DNA from: Skermanella stibiiresistens SB22
GTDB taxonomy: Bacteria > Pseudomonadota > Alphaproteobacteria > Azospirillales > Azospirillaceae
Length of the DNA: 51,317 nt
Direction: 5' to 3'
Assembly: GCF_000576635.1 (NCBI RefSeq)
Contig: NZ_AVFL01000038.1
Span: 1-51,317 of the forward strand
Part shown: one piece after another, positions 42,872 through 51,111 of the stretch
Layout: each line of letters begins with the position of its first letter
How positions within the stretch are numbered: position 1 is the stretch's first letter
Program-made: the position numbers and the translations under genes
The notes under the pieces: model-generated
Databases searched by the model: none
Seen by the model: the letters and a program-made list of their open reading frames with translations, nothing else
What the model was told of the DNA's origin: nothing

Positions 42872-44104
42872 TCAGGTCGGCGCCAGTTTTCGTCCCGGCA
42901 GCAGATGGGCACGCAGGATGGCCTGAGCCGGCATTTCCAGGTGGCGATGGCTCAGCAACGCCAAGGCGATCAGACAGCCGGTGTACAGGGCCAGCATCGC
43001 CGGCATCCGGAACGGTCCCGAACTGTATTCGCCGTTCACCAGGGTGACCGCCAGCGCGAACGCGATCTGGAGCGGGAAGTGGATCAGGTAGGTCGAGTAG
43101 CTGATGTCGCCAAGGAAGGCGAGGCGAGACATCCCCGCCCTCAGATTCGGACCCATCAGGTCCTCGCCCAACGCCAGGGTCAGCAGGATGGCGGGGAACA
43201 ACGCCACCGTGAACAGCAGGTAGGTCACCAAGGCGTTGGCGGCGACGCGGAGTTCGGCGGGGAGGCCGGCGGTGAGGGCCTGGGAGATTTCGCCATCCAG
43301 GTTCCACACGATGGTGGCGCCGGACGCGATGATGACCCCGACCGCCGCCAACAACGCCTTCCTGGCGCTTCCCATATCTCGTAGGACTTGGACCGACATC
43401 AGGACCAATCCGCCGAGGAAGAAGCAGAAGACGCCGCGCCCGATCGTTTCGATCCCCATCTGCTTGATCACGAGGCCGATCACGACGAGAGCGGCGATTT
43501 GCCACCAGCGGGTCAAACCGAAGCGCGCCAGGGCGAAGAAGCCGGCGTAGAGCAGCACCTCGACCGACACGGACCAGATCGGCGCGTTGAAGGACCAGCC
43601 CCTTTCGAACCCCCAGGTCGGGGCCAGCAACAGGTTCAGGACGAAGTGGTAAGCGTCGTTGTTGGGGTAGACGAAGGGATGGCCCAGCCGGGAGACCATA
43701 ACGCCCTGCAACGCGGCGACGGTGAGCAGGGTGACGAGATGGAGGGGATAGAGCCGGGAGAAGCGCAGGACGGAGAAGCGCCAGCCGCCGACCCTGCCAC
43801 TCCGGATATCGTCGCGATATCTCCAGAAAAAGATGAACCCGGAAAGCATGAAGAAGAAGTCGACGCCGATCCAGCCTAGTTCATAGGGGATGCGAAACCC
43901 GTCGAAGAGGGGCTGGGCCGCGCGGTCGAAATCCACCAGATTCCCATTGGGGCCGTACCAGAAGTGCTGCCAGTGCCACAGGATGACGGTGAACGCCGCG
44001 ATCCCCCGCGCGATGTCCAGGGCGACGTGGCGGCTTCCGGGATTGGTGCGCGAAGCGTCTCCGCCTGGATGATGGGCGGTCATGGGAAGATCATCGTGGG
44101 TCAT
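42872..44104 (-). CDS. Acyltransferase 3 (OafA/YrhL-like) membrane protein
   Basis: 410 aa, about ten hydrophobic segments. HVALDIARGIAAFTVILWHWQHFW is the N-terminal motif with the catalytic His-containing segment, and LGDISYSTYLIHFPLQIAF the other family signature. These enzymes O-acylate exported or cell-envelope carbohydrates, using acyl-CoA from the cytosol. Start at 44104 has no clear Shine-Dalgarno; Met 44083 is possible. Neighbouring genes give no pathway hint. Confidence 0.85.
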   Translation of the reverse strand: MTHDDLPMTAHHPGGDASRTNPGSRHVALDIARGIAAFTVILWHWQHFWYGPNGNLVDFDRAAQPLFDGFRIPYELGWIGVDFFFMLSGFIFFWRYRDDIRSGRVGGWRFSVLRFSRLYPLHLVTLLTVAALQGVMVSRLGHPFVYPNNDAYHFVLNLLLAPTWGFERGWSFNAPIWSVSVEVLLYAGFFALARFGLTRWWQIAALVVIGLVIKQMGIETIGRGVFCFFLGGLVLMSVQVLRDMGSARKALLAAVGVIIASGATIVWNLDGEISQALTAGLPAELRVAANALVTYLLFTVALFPAILLTLALGEDLMGPNLRAGMSRLAFLGDISYSTYLIHFPLQIAFALAVTLVNGEYSSGPFRMPAMLALYTGCLIALALLSHRHLEMPAQAILRAHLLPGRKLAPT

Positions 44105-44117
44105 CCAAGGAATTGTT

Positions 44118-44149
44118 GAAAGGGGGAGAGGTCTTCCCCTCCCCCTTTC
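44118..44149 (-). terminator. Hairpin between fghA and the acyltransferase gene
   Basis: GAAAGGGGGAG / CTCCCCCTTTC (44118-44128, 44139-44149) form a perfect 11-bp stem with a 10-base loop. It lies 7 bases after the fghA stop on the minus strand. The U-tract is weak (AACAATTCC follows), so termination efficiency is uncertain. Confidence 0.5.
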
Positions 44150-44155
44150 CTTGTC

Positions 44156-44998
44156 CTACGCCTTGAGCAGCTTGGCGTGGTGGGCGATGTGGTCACCCAT
44201 GAAGGTCGAGATGAAGTAGTAGCTGTGGTCGTAGCCGGGTTGGCGGCGAAGCGTCAGCGCGGTTCCGGACTTGGCGCAGGCCTCCTCCAGCAGTTCCGGC
44301 TTCAGCTCCTTCTCCAGGAACTGGTCCGATGTCCCCTGGTCGACCAGGATCGGCGACTTCCAGCCACCCTTCTCGGCCAGCAGGGAGGCGTCGTACTGCT
44401 TCCAGGCCTCGCGGTCGTCGCCCAGATAGCCACCCAGCGCCTTTTCGCCCCACGCGCAGCGCGACGCCGAGACGATCGGGGAGAAGGCCGAGACCGAACG
44501 GTAGCGGTCGGGGTTGCGGAACGCCATCACCAGGGCGCCATGGCCACCCATCGAGTGTCCGAAGATGCCCTGGCGCGCGGCGTCGATCTTGAACTCCGAC
44601 GCTATCAGGCCGGGCAATTCGTCGCGGATATAGCTGTACATCCGGTAGTTGGCCTTCCACGGCTCCCGCGTGGCGTCGACGTAGAAGCCGGCGCCCGAGC
44701 CGAAATCGTAGCTGTCATGCTCGCCGGGCAGGTCGAGACCGCGCGGGCTGGTGTCGGGCGCCACGATGATGACGCCGTGCTCCGCCGCGTAGCGCTGGGC
44801 GCCCGCCTTGACGGTGAAGTTCTCCCACGTGCAGGTCAGGCCGGATAGGTACGTCAGCACCGGCAGCGGGCCATCGGCCGCCTGGGGCGGGACATACACC
44901 GCGACTTCCATGTCGGTGCCCGTGCTGGACGAGCGGTGCTTGTAGACGCCCTGGGTGCCGCCGAAGCAGGCGTTGCTGGAGATGCGTTGCAAGCTCAT
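44156..44998 (-). CDS. fghA: S-formylglutathione hydrolase
   Basis: 280 aa, standard family length. The nucleophile elbow is GIFGHSMGGHGAL (Ser149) with Asp (LVDQGTSDQFL) and His (PGYDHSYYFI). PVLTYLSGLTCTWENFTVKAGAQRYAAEHG is the family's distinctive N-terminal region with the conserved Cys. It hydrolyses S-formylglutathione to glutathione and formate in the glutathione-dependent formaldehyde oxidation pathway. GAGGA is nine bases before the ATG. The partner alcohol dehydrogenase (class III) is not within the window. Confidence 0.95.
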   Translation of the reverse strand: MSLQRISSNACFGGTQGVYKHRSSSTGTDMEVAVYVPPQAADGPLPVLTYLSGLTCTWENFTVKAGAQRYAAEHGVIIVAPDTSPRGLDLPGEHDSYDFGSGAGFYVDATREPWKANYRMYSYIRDELPGLIASEFKIDAARQGIFGHSMGGHGALVMAFRNPDRYRSVSAFSPIVSASRCAWGEKALGGYLGDDREAWKQYDASLLAEKGGWKSPILVDQGTSDQFLEKELKPELLEEACAKSGTALTLRRQPGYDHSYYFISTFMGDHIAHHAKLLKA

Positions 44999-45075
44999 CT
45001 GGCGTGTTCCTCGTTTTTTTTCGTCTCTGAAGTCGGCCTGTCATCGGCATGCCATGGTGGGGTGCCCCGCCACGG

Positions 45076-45105
45076 CGGTCAAGAACAAGACGGTCAAGAA
45101 CAAGA
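45076..45105. repeat. 15-bp tandem duplication in the fghA/sugar-binding gap
   Basis: CGGTCAAGAACAAGA is repeated exactly at 45076-45090 and 45091-45105, inside the 244-base divergent gap. Nearby is a hairpin GAGCGA-acaaa-TCGCTC (45148-45164). The rest of the gap shows only the GGGGAGG ribosome-binding site before 45243. Confidence 0.85.
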
Positions 45106-45242
45106 GGCGTGACAGCCGGTTGCACCGGGCGTAGCATTTACTTGGAAGAGCGAACAAATCGCTCCCGAAGTCTGCCGCACCTGCGAAATAGTCCAGTGTG
45201 ATCAAAGACAGCCCAAGAAAACATCCGGGGAGGATGCGAAAC

Positions 45243-46586
45243 ATGTCCAGGTTCACGAGACGTGACACACTCAAGATCGGGGTCGGCGCCGGAGCGCTGG
45301 CCGGCGCCGGCATGCTGGGCTACCGCCCGGCCCTGGCCGAGGTCATGGCGGCCGATGTGCCGGCACCGAAACTGACGATCGAGAAAGGCGCCGAGCTGCG
45401 CGTGCTGCGGCCCGCCAAGTTCGTGCAAGGCGACGAGACCCAGTTCCTCGCCAACGCCGAGAAATTCACCAAGGACACCGGCGTCAAGGTCCGGGTCGAC
45501 AACGAGAGCTGGGAGGATCTGCGGCCCAAGACGGCGGTCGCCGCCAATATCGGCAGCGGGCCGGACATCGTCCTGGCCTGGAACGACGATCCCCAGCAAT
45601 ACCCCGACAAGCTGGTCGACCTGACGGAGGTCGCGGAATACCTCGGCAAAAAATACGGCGGCTGGTATCCGATCGCCGAGCGGTATGGCAAGGGCGCCGA
45701 TGGCAAGTGGATCTCGATGCCGATCGGCAGTTCGGGCGGCGCGCTGGTCCACCGCAAGTCCTGGATCAACGAGGCCGGGTTCGAGACCGTCCCGAAGGAC
45801 ACCGCCAACTTCCTGAAGCTGGCCCAGAACCTCAAGAAGAACGGCCATCCCATGGGCTTCGCCCTGGGCAACGCGCAGGGCGACGGCAACACCTGGACCC
45901 ATTGGCTGATCTGGTCCCACGGCGGCGCCATGGTCGATGAGAACAACAAGGTGATCATCGACAGTCCGGAGACGGTCGCGGCACTGGAATACGGCAAGCA
46001 GCTGGTCGACCAGTTCATCCCCGGCACGATGTCGTGGCTGGATCCGTCCAACAACAAGGCGTTCCTGGCGGGCGAGATCAGCCTGACCTCCAACGGCATC
46101 TCCGTCTATTACGCGGCCAAGAACAGCCCCGATCCCGCCATCAAGGCGATGGCGGCGGACATCTTCCACGCTCCCTTTCCGATCGGTCCGGTGGGCAAGC
46201 CAACCGAGGCCGGGCTGCTGGTCAACACCATGGTGTTCAAGCACACCAAGTATCCCAACGCCGCCAAGGAGTTCGTCCGCTTCATCTTCGAGAAGGAGCA
46301 GTACGAGCCGTGGCAGAAGGCCAGCATCGGCTATTGGAGCCATCCGCTGGCGGCCTATTCCGGCAACCCGATCTGGACCGAGGACCCCAAGCACGCCGCC
46401 TACGCCGAGGTGATGAAGAACATGCTGTGGTACGGCTATCGCGGCGGCCTGGGTTACGCGTCCGCCGCGACCTTGGCCGACTTCATCATCAACAACATGG
46501 TGGCGCAGGTCTGCTCCGGCCGGGCAACGCCGAAGGAGGCCGCCGCCGAAGCCCAGAAGCGGGCGGAGCGGTACTACAGGACCTGA
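45243..46586 (+). CDS. Tat-exported sugar-type ABC binding protein (SBP family 1)
   Basis: 447 aa. Twin-arginine leader FTRRDTLKIGVGAGALAGAGMLGYRPALA, then the family 1 fold (ELRVLRPAKFVQGDETQFLANAEKFTKDTGVKVRVDNESW, GSGPDIVLAWNDDPQQYPDKLVDL). The GGGGAGG ribosome-binding site is 8 bases before ATG 45243; earlier in-frame starts would place the RBS inside the gene. Relatives bind glycerol 3-phosphate, maltose or other sugars and polyols. It is followed by two permeases; no ATPase gene is found. Confidence 0.88.
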   Translation: MSRFTRRDTLKIGVGAGALAGAGMLGYRPALAEVMAADVPAPKLTIEKGAELRVLRPAKFVQGDETQFLANAEKFTKDTGVKVRVDNESWEDLRPKTAVAANIGSGPDIVLAWNDDPQQYPDKLVDLTEVAEYLGKKYGGWYPIAERYGKGADGKWISMPIGSSGGALVHRKSWINEAGFETVPKDTANFLKLAQNLKKNGHPMGFALGNAQGDGNTWTHWLIWSHGGAMVDENNKVIIDSPETVAALEYGKQLVDQFIPGTMSWLDPSNNKAFLAGEISLTSNGISVYYAAKNSPDPAIKAMAADIFHAPFPIGPVGKPTEAGLLVNTMVFKHTKYPNAAKEFVRFIFEKEQYEPWQKASIGYWSHPLAAYSGNPIWTEDPKHAAYAEVMKNMLWYGYRGGLGYASAATLADFIINNMVAQVCSGRATPKEAAAEAQKRAERYYRT

Positions 46587-46590
46587 GCGG

Positions 46591-47574
46591 ATGGTCAACC
46601 ATCCCATCGCGGGCTCTCGGGCGGGAACGGTTCCCGCCCAGGGCAAGCGGGTGGCGCGGCCCAAGGATTCCTGGATCGTTCGCACCTTCGACAATCCCGC
46701 CGTCCTGTCGTTCCTGTTCATGCTGCCGGCGGCGACGCTGCTGTTGGTGTTCCTGACTTATCCGTTGGGGCTGGGGATCTGGCTGGGCTTCACCGACACC
46801 CGCATCGGGAGGCCGGGGGTCTTCATCGGGTTGGACAACTACGTCTCGCTGTTCCAAGACAGCATGTTCTGGCTCGCGGTCACCAACACGGTGCTCTACA
46901 CGGTGATCGCCACGATCGGGAAATTCACCCTGGGCTTGTGGCTGGCGCTGCTGCTGAACAACCACCTGCCCGCCAAGGCGCTGATCCGGTCGATCATCCT
47001 GGTGCCCTGGATCGTGCCGACGGTGCTGTCGGCGCTGGCGTTCTGGTGGATCTACGACAGCCAGTTCTCGATCATCAGCTGGGCCTTGGTCGAGTTGGGC
47101 TTGATCGACCACTACATCGACTTCCTCGGCACGCCCAACAACGCGCGGGCCTCGCTGATCGCGGCGAACATCTGGCGCGGCATCCCGTTCGTGGCGATCT
47201 GCCTGCTGGCGGGGCTCCAGACGATCTCGCCCAGCCTGTACGAGGCGGCGGCGCTGGATGGAGCGTCGGCCTGGCAACGGTTCCGGCATGTCACGCTGCC
47301 GATGCTGATGCCGATCCTGGCTGTCGTGATGACCTTCTCGATCCTGTTCACCTTCACCGATTTCCAGCTGATCTACGCGATCACGCGCGGGGGTCCGGCC
47401 GGGACCACGCACCTGATGGCGACACTGGCGTTCCAGAGGGCGATACCGGGCGGACAGCTTGGCGAGGGGGCGGCCATCGCCGTGGCGATGATCCCATTCC
47501 TGCTGTTCGCGACCCTGTTCAGCTATTTCGCCCTCGCGCGGCGGAAATGGCAGCAAGGAGGCAGCGATGACTGA
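46591..47574 (+). CDS. Sugar-type ABC permease, MalF/UgpA-like
   Basis: 327 aa, six predicted membrane helices with a 40-residue cytosolic N-terminus. LLNNHLPAKALIRSIILVPWIVPTVLSALAFWWIYD and the EAA loop YEAAALDGASAWQRFRHVTLPML are typical. It begins 4 bases after the binding-protein stop and ends 8 bases before its partner permease, so all three are one transcription unit. Confidence 0.9.
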   Translation: MVNHPIAGSRAGTVPAQGKRVARPKDSWIVRTFDNPAVLSFLFMLPAATLLLVFLTYPLGLGIWLGFTDTRIGRPGVFIGLDNYVSLFQDSMFWLAVTNTVLYTVIATIGKFTLGLWLALLLNNHLPAKALIRSIILVPWIVPTVLSALAFWWIYDSQFSIISWALVELGLIDHYIDFLGTPNNARASLIAANIWRGIPFVAICLLAGLQTISPSLYEAAALDGASAWQRFRHVTLPMLMPILAVVMTFSILFTFTDFQLIYAITRGGPAGTTHLMATLAFQRAIPGGQLGEGAAIAVAMIPFLLFATLFSYFALARRKWQQGGSDD

Positions 47575-47582
47575 GGCCCAGC

Positions 47583-48449
47583 ATGTCCGATGAACGCGCC
47601 GGGATGGACTATCTCAACACGTGGCCGCGCAAGCTGGTCACGGTCTACGCGCCGCTGTCGGCCTTCCTGATCATCCTGCTGTTCCCGTTCTACTGGATGA
47701 CGGTGACGACCTTCAAATCCAACGAGGAGCTTTACAACTTCAAGGACTATAACCCGCTCTGGATCCATTCGCCGACGCTGGACAACGTCAAGCGGTTGCT
47801 ATTCGACACCGACTACCCCCAGTGGCTGGTGATCACCATGACGGTGGCGGTGGTCGCCACCGCGATCAGCCTGTTCGCTAGCGTGCTGGCCGCCTACGCG
47901 ATCCAGCGCCTGCGGTTCAAGGGCGGGCAGACGGTCGGGCTGATGATCTACCTGGCCTATCTGGTGCCGCCATCGATCCTGTTCATCCCGCTGGCGACCA
48001 TGGTGTTCCAGTTCGGGCTGTACGACAGTCCGATGGCGCTGATCCTCACATATCCGACCTTCCTGATCCCATTCTGCACCTGGCTGCTGATGGGATACTT
48101 CAAGTCGATCCCGTACGAGCTGGAGGAATGCGCGCTGGTCGACGGCGCGTCGCGCATCCAGATCCTGTGGAAGATCACCCTGCCGCTGGCGGTGCCGGGC
48201 CTGATCTCCGCCGGGATCTTCGCCTTCACCTTGTCCTGGAACGAGTTCATCTACGCGCTGGCCTTCATCTCCTCGGTCGAGAAGAAGACGGTGCCGGTCG
48301 CCGTGCTGACCCAGTTGGTCGAAGGCGACGTCTATCACTGGGGCTCGCTGATGGCGGGGGCCTTGCTGGGATCGCTGCCGGTGGCCGTGATCTACTCGTT
48401 CTTCGTCGAGCACTACGTCTCGAGCCTGACGGGGGCGGTGAAGGAGTGA
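47583..48449 (+). CDS. Sugar-type ABC permease, MalG/UgpE-like
   Basis: 288 aa, six predicted helices. FPFYWMTVTTFKSNEELYN, the EAA loop LEECALVDGASRIQILWKITLPLAVPG and the late FTLSWNEFIYALAFI are the MalG-type signatures. It ends the cassette: the next gene is an M48 protease, not the ATPase that would normally follow. Confidence 0.9.
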   Translation: MSDERAGMDYLNTWPRKLVTVYAPLSAFLIILLFPFYWMTVTTFKSNEELYNFKDYNPLWIHSPTLDNVKRLLFDTDYPQWLVITMTVAVVATAISLFASVLAAYAIQRLRFKGGQTVGLMIYLAYLVPPSILFIPLATMVFQFGLYDSPMALILTYPTFLIPFCTWLLMGYFKSIPYELEECALVDGASRIQILWKITLPLAVPGLISAGIFAFTLSWNEFIYALAFISSVEKKTVPVAVLTQLVEGDVYHWGSLMAGALLGSLPVAVIYSFFVEHYVSSLTGAVKE

Positions 48450-48535
48450 CGGGAGTCTGGTCTGGAACACTGGAATATGCGTCGGCGTTGTGCGATCCAT
48501 ACCTGAAATTGAGGATCGCGAAGGGGTAAGCGTCG

Positions 48536-49372
48536 ATGTGTGTGTGCCACGGTTCCGGATTTCATCACGAACACGAAACCATCAAGGACCGCGCCGGGTC
48601 GCTGAGCCGGCGCGGCTTCATGGTGGCGCTGGTGGGGGTGAGCGGGACGGCGCTGGTCGGCTGCGTCGGCGGCGGCACCGGCCTGGGGCTCAACCTGGTT
48701 TCGTCGGAGGAGGTCGAGAAGCTGGGCATCCAGAGCTGGGAACAGCTTCGGGCCGAGACGCCGGCTTCGACCAACACCACGTACCAGCGGGCGCTTCGGC
48801 AGGTCGGCTCGGATATCGTCCGCGCGATCGGACAGGATCCCGCCCAGTGGGAAATGGTCGTCTTCGCCAGCAAGGAGACCAACGCCTTCGCCTTGCCCGG
48901 CAAGAAGATCGGCGTCTACGAGGGCATGTTCGCCGTGGCCGAGGACACCAACCAGCTGGCCGCCGTGGTCGGGCACGAGGTTGGCCACAATCAGGCCGAA
49001 CATTCGCGCGAGCGGCTGAACTCCGCCGCCGCGACCAGCATGGGCCAGCAGTTGCTGGCGGCCGCCCTCCAGATCGGCAATGTCGGCTACGCCACCGAGA
49101 TCGCCGGGCTGCTGGGCGCCGGGATCGAATATGGCGTCATCCTGCCCTATTCGCGCAACCAGGAGCTCGAGGCCGACAGCATCGGCCTTATGAACATGGC
49201 GCGCGCCGGCTATGATCCGCGCGCCGCGATCACGCTGTGGCAGAACATGCAGGCCGCCGGCCAGCGCGCCCCGGAGTTCCTGTCCACCCACCCGGCGCCG
49301 GACAGCAGGATCGCCGCGCTGGAGGCCAAGATGCCGGAGGCGCTGAGCGTCTACAAACCCCGCGTGGGCTGA
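48536..49372 (+). CDS. M48 metalloprotease, predicted periplasmic lipoprotein (LoiP-like)
   Basis: 278 aa. SRRGFMVALVGVSGTALVGC has a twin-arginine-like start and a lipobox with lipidated Cys43 (LVGC). The zinc site is GHEVGHNQ (His147, Glu148, His151) with third ligand Glu212 in ELEADSIG. LALPGKKIGVYEGMF is an M48 hallmark. Likely an outer- or inner-membrane-anchored protease of the LoiP/BepA type involved in envelope quality control. The first 25 residues are odd (Cys-His rich MCVCHGSGFHHEHE), so a later start is possible; the listed ATG follows AAGGGG. Confidence 0.85.
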   Translation: MCVCHGSGFHHEHETIKDRAGSLSRRGFMVALVGVSGTALVGCVGGGTGLGLNLVSSEEVEKLGIQSWEQLRAETPASTNTTYQRALRQVGSDIVRAIGQDPAQWEMVVFASKETNAFALPGKKIGVYEGMFAVAEDTNQLAAVVGHEVGHNQAEHSRERLNSAAATSMGQQLLAAALQIGNVGYATEIAGLLGAGIEYGVILPYSRNQELEADSIGLMNMARAGYDPRAAITLWQNMQAAGQRAPEFLSTHPAPDSRIAALEAKMPEALSVYKPRVG

Positions 49373-49477
49373 GCGGGAAGGCGAATGGGAGGCTGACCTT
49401 CGGGTTATTGATCCGATGTGGCGGCGCTCCAACGTTTGGGAACAGATGTCCGTCCACCGGATCGAAACGCCGTACGC

Positions 49478-50452
49478 ATGACCCTCGCCCCGTCGTCGCG
49501 CCATCACCGTTCGACCAACCGTCTCCACACCGTGCTGCTCCTGACGGGCATGGTCGCCTTGCTGGTGGCCTGCGGCTGGATCATCGCGGGACCCGAAGGC
49601 GGCTTGTGGGCGCTGGTGCTGGGAGGTGTCAGCCTCGCCTTCGCGCCGCGCATGTCTCCCCAGATGGTCCTGGGTATGTATGGCGCGGTCCCGCTGCATC
49701 CTTGGGACCTGCCGAAGGTCTCGGCCATGCTCGCGGAATTGGCCGAGCGCGCCGGCCTCCCCAAGGTGCCCCAGCTTTATTGGATACCAAGCCCGACGTT
49801 GAACGCCTTCGCGATGGGCACGCGCGGCGACGCGGTCGTGGCTTTGACCGACGGGATGATCCGGACGCTGGACATTCGCGAGTTGGCCGGCGTGCTGGGG
49901 CACGAGATCACCCATATCGCCAACGGCGATCTGTGGCTGATGGGCTTGGCCGACACGGTCAGCCGGCTGACCCGCATGATGTCGCTGTTCGGCCAGATCC
50001 TGCTGCTGTTCAACCTGCCCCTGCTGCTGGCGGGAGCCGTGACGATCCCCTGGGGGCTGATCCTGCTGCTGGTGCTGGCCCCGACGATTGGCGCGCTGCT
50101 TCAGCTGGCCCTGTCGCGGACGCGGGAATACGACGCCGACCTGGGCGGCGCCACGCTGACCGGCGACCCGATGGCTCTGGCCAGCGCGCTCCGCAAGCTT
50201 GAGCATCATGGGCGTGGGCTGTGGGAATCGCTGCTGATGCCGGGCCGGCGCAATCCCAGTCCGTCGCTGCTGCGGACCCACCCGCCGACGGAAGAGCGTA
50301 TCCGCCGGCTGGCGAGCCTGCGCGATCACGTCGGCGCCCGGCCACCGGCGGCGGCGTCGGGAACCGTCCCCAGGAGCGGAGCGGCCATGGACGGCCGCTT
50401 CCGCGCCGTGCCCGCCCAGCCCCGCCATCGCTTGACGGGACTTTGGTACTGA
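49478..50452 (+). CDS. M48 metalloprotease, HtpX-like membrane protease
   Basis: 324 aa. Two membrane helices near the N-terminus (about 17-57), zinc motif VLGHEITHIANGD (His142, Glu143, His146), two further helices (about 165-205) and the Glu of REYDADLGGA as third ligand. RTHPPTEERIRRLASL is the family's C-terminal motif. HtpX degrades damaged membrane proteins. Start 49478 (MTLAPSS) is chosen over a 20-codon longer option that lacks a ribosome-binding site. It lies 105 bases after the lipoprotein protease; the two look like a stress pair. Confidence 0.85.
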   Translation: MTLAPSSRHHRSTNRLHTVLLLTGMVALLVACGWIIAGPEGGLWALVLGGVSLAFAPRMSPQMVLGMYGAVPLHPWDLPKVSAMLAELAERAGLPKVPQLYWIPSPTLNAFAMGTRGDAVVALTDGMIRTLDIRELAGVLGHEITHIANGDLWLMGLADTVSRLTRMMSLFGQILLLFNLPLLLAGAVTIPWGLILLLVLAPTIGALLQLALSRTREYDADLGGATLTGDPMALASALRKLEHHGRGLWESLLMPGRRNPSPSLLRTHPPTEERIRRLASLRDHVGARPPAAASGTVPRSGAAMDGRFRAVPAQPRHRLTGLWY

Positions 50453-50491
50453 GACGTCGGCCATGAACCTTTGGGGTTAGGAGATGTGGGA

Positions 50492-50505
50492 TTGATCCAG
50501 GTCAA
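50492..50505. promoter_or_regulatory. FixK/FNR-type box
   Basis: TTGATCCAGGTCAA is a perfect FixK/FNR consensus (TTGAT-N4-[A/G]TCAA). Its centre is 41-42 bases before a start predicted from the -10-like GACAAT (50528-50533), the class II position. It would make the downstream CBS gene respond to oxygen limitation or nitric oxide. Confidence 0.7.
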
Positions 50506-50527
50506 GATCACCTCCGCCCCAAGGTGA

Positions 50528-50533
50528 GACAAT
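50528..50533 (+). promoter_or_regulatory. -10 element of the FixK-dependent promoter
   Basis: GACAAT matches TATAAT at four positions and is spaced correctly from the FixK box (29 bases from box centre to first base). The transcript would have a leader of about 95 bases before the ATG at 50635. Confidence 0.4.
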
Positions 50534-50634
50534 CCACCCACAGTATCGGAGGGGCGCCGATCGCCGGATGATACTGCCGGCCACTCCGAATTTGGCCATG
50601 AAGCGATAGCGCCCTCTGGGGAAGGAGATCAGCC

Positions 50635-51111
50635 ATGAAGATCAGCACCTTTCTGACTCTCAAAGGCAAGGCCGTCGTCACGGCGCGTCCGACCGACACC
50701 ATTTCCAAGGTCGCGCATCTGCTGAAGCTGCATCGAACCGGTTGCGTGGTGATCACCCAGGACGGCAAGCACGTCGAGGGCATCGTCGCGGTGCGCGATG
50801 TCGTCTATGCCATGGCGGAGCGCGAGAGCCACATCCGGCATCTCAGCGGCGCACAACTGCTGGACGAGCCCGTCAGCGTGATCATGACCAAGGCGGTGAA
50901 GACCTGCCGGCCGGAGGATTCCGTGCGTCAGGTTCTGGAGAACATGATCCGCTGGCACATCCTGCATGTGCCGGTTGTCGACCACGGCGTCGTGTGCGGC
51001 ATCGTCAGCGTCGATGACGTGGTCAAGCTGGCGATCACCGAGATGGACATGGAGAAGGGCGCGCTCCAGGACCGGGCGATCCTGTATCAGACGCTGGAGA
51101 CGCTGCGCTGA
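50635..51111 (+). CDS. Two-CBS-domain protein
   Basis: 158 aa: two CBS motifs (about 12-70 and 78-140), each with typical VxxxDTVxxxxxxxxxxxxGxxxVxD elements (ISKVAHLLKLHRTGCVVITQDGKHVEGIVAVRDVV and VRQVLENMIRWHILHVPVVDHGVVCGIVSVDDVV). CBS pairs bind adenosine nucleotides. AAGGAG lies seven bases before the ATG. With the perfect FixK/FNR box upstream, it is probably a microaerobically or NO-induced nucleotide sensor, as is seen for related CBS proteins in other alphaproteobacteria. Confidence 0.88.
   Translation: MKISTFLTLKGKAVVTARPTDTISKVAHLLKLHRTGCVVITQDGKHVEGIVAVRDVVYAMAERESHIRHLSGAQLLDEPVSVIMTKAVKTCRPEDSVRQVLENMIRWHILHVPVVDHGVVCGIVSVDDVVKLAITEMDMEKGALQDRAILYQTLETLR

Noticed and set aside
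45138-46721. 527-codon minus-strand ORF
   Set aside because: Antisense shadow of the sugar-binding protein; the sense strand has a signal peptide and family motifs.
48413-50464. 683-codon minus-strand ORF
   Set aside because: Antisense shadow of the two M48 proteases.
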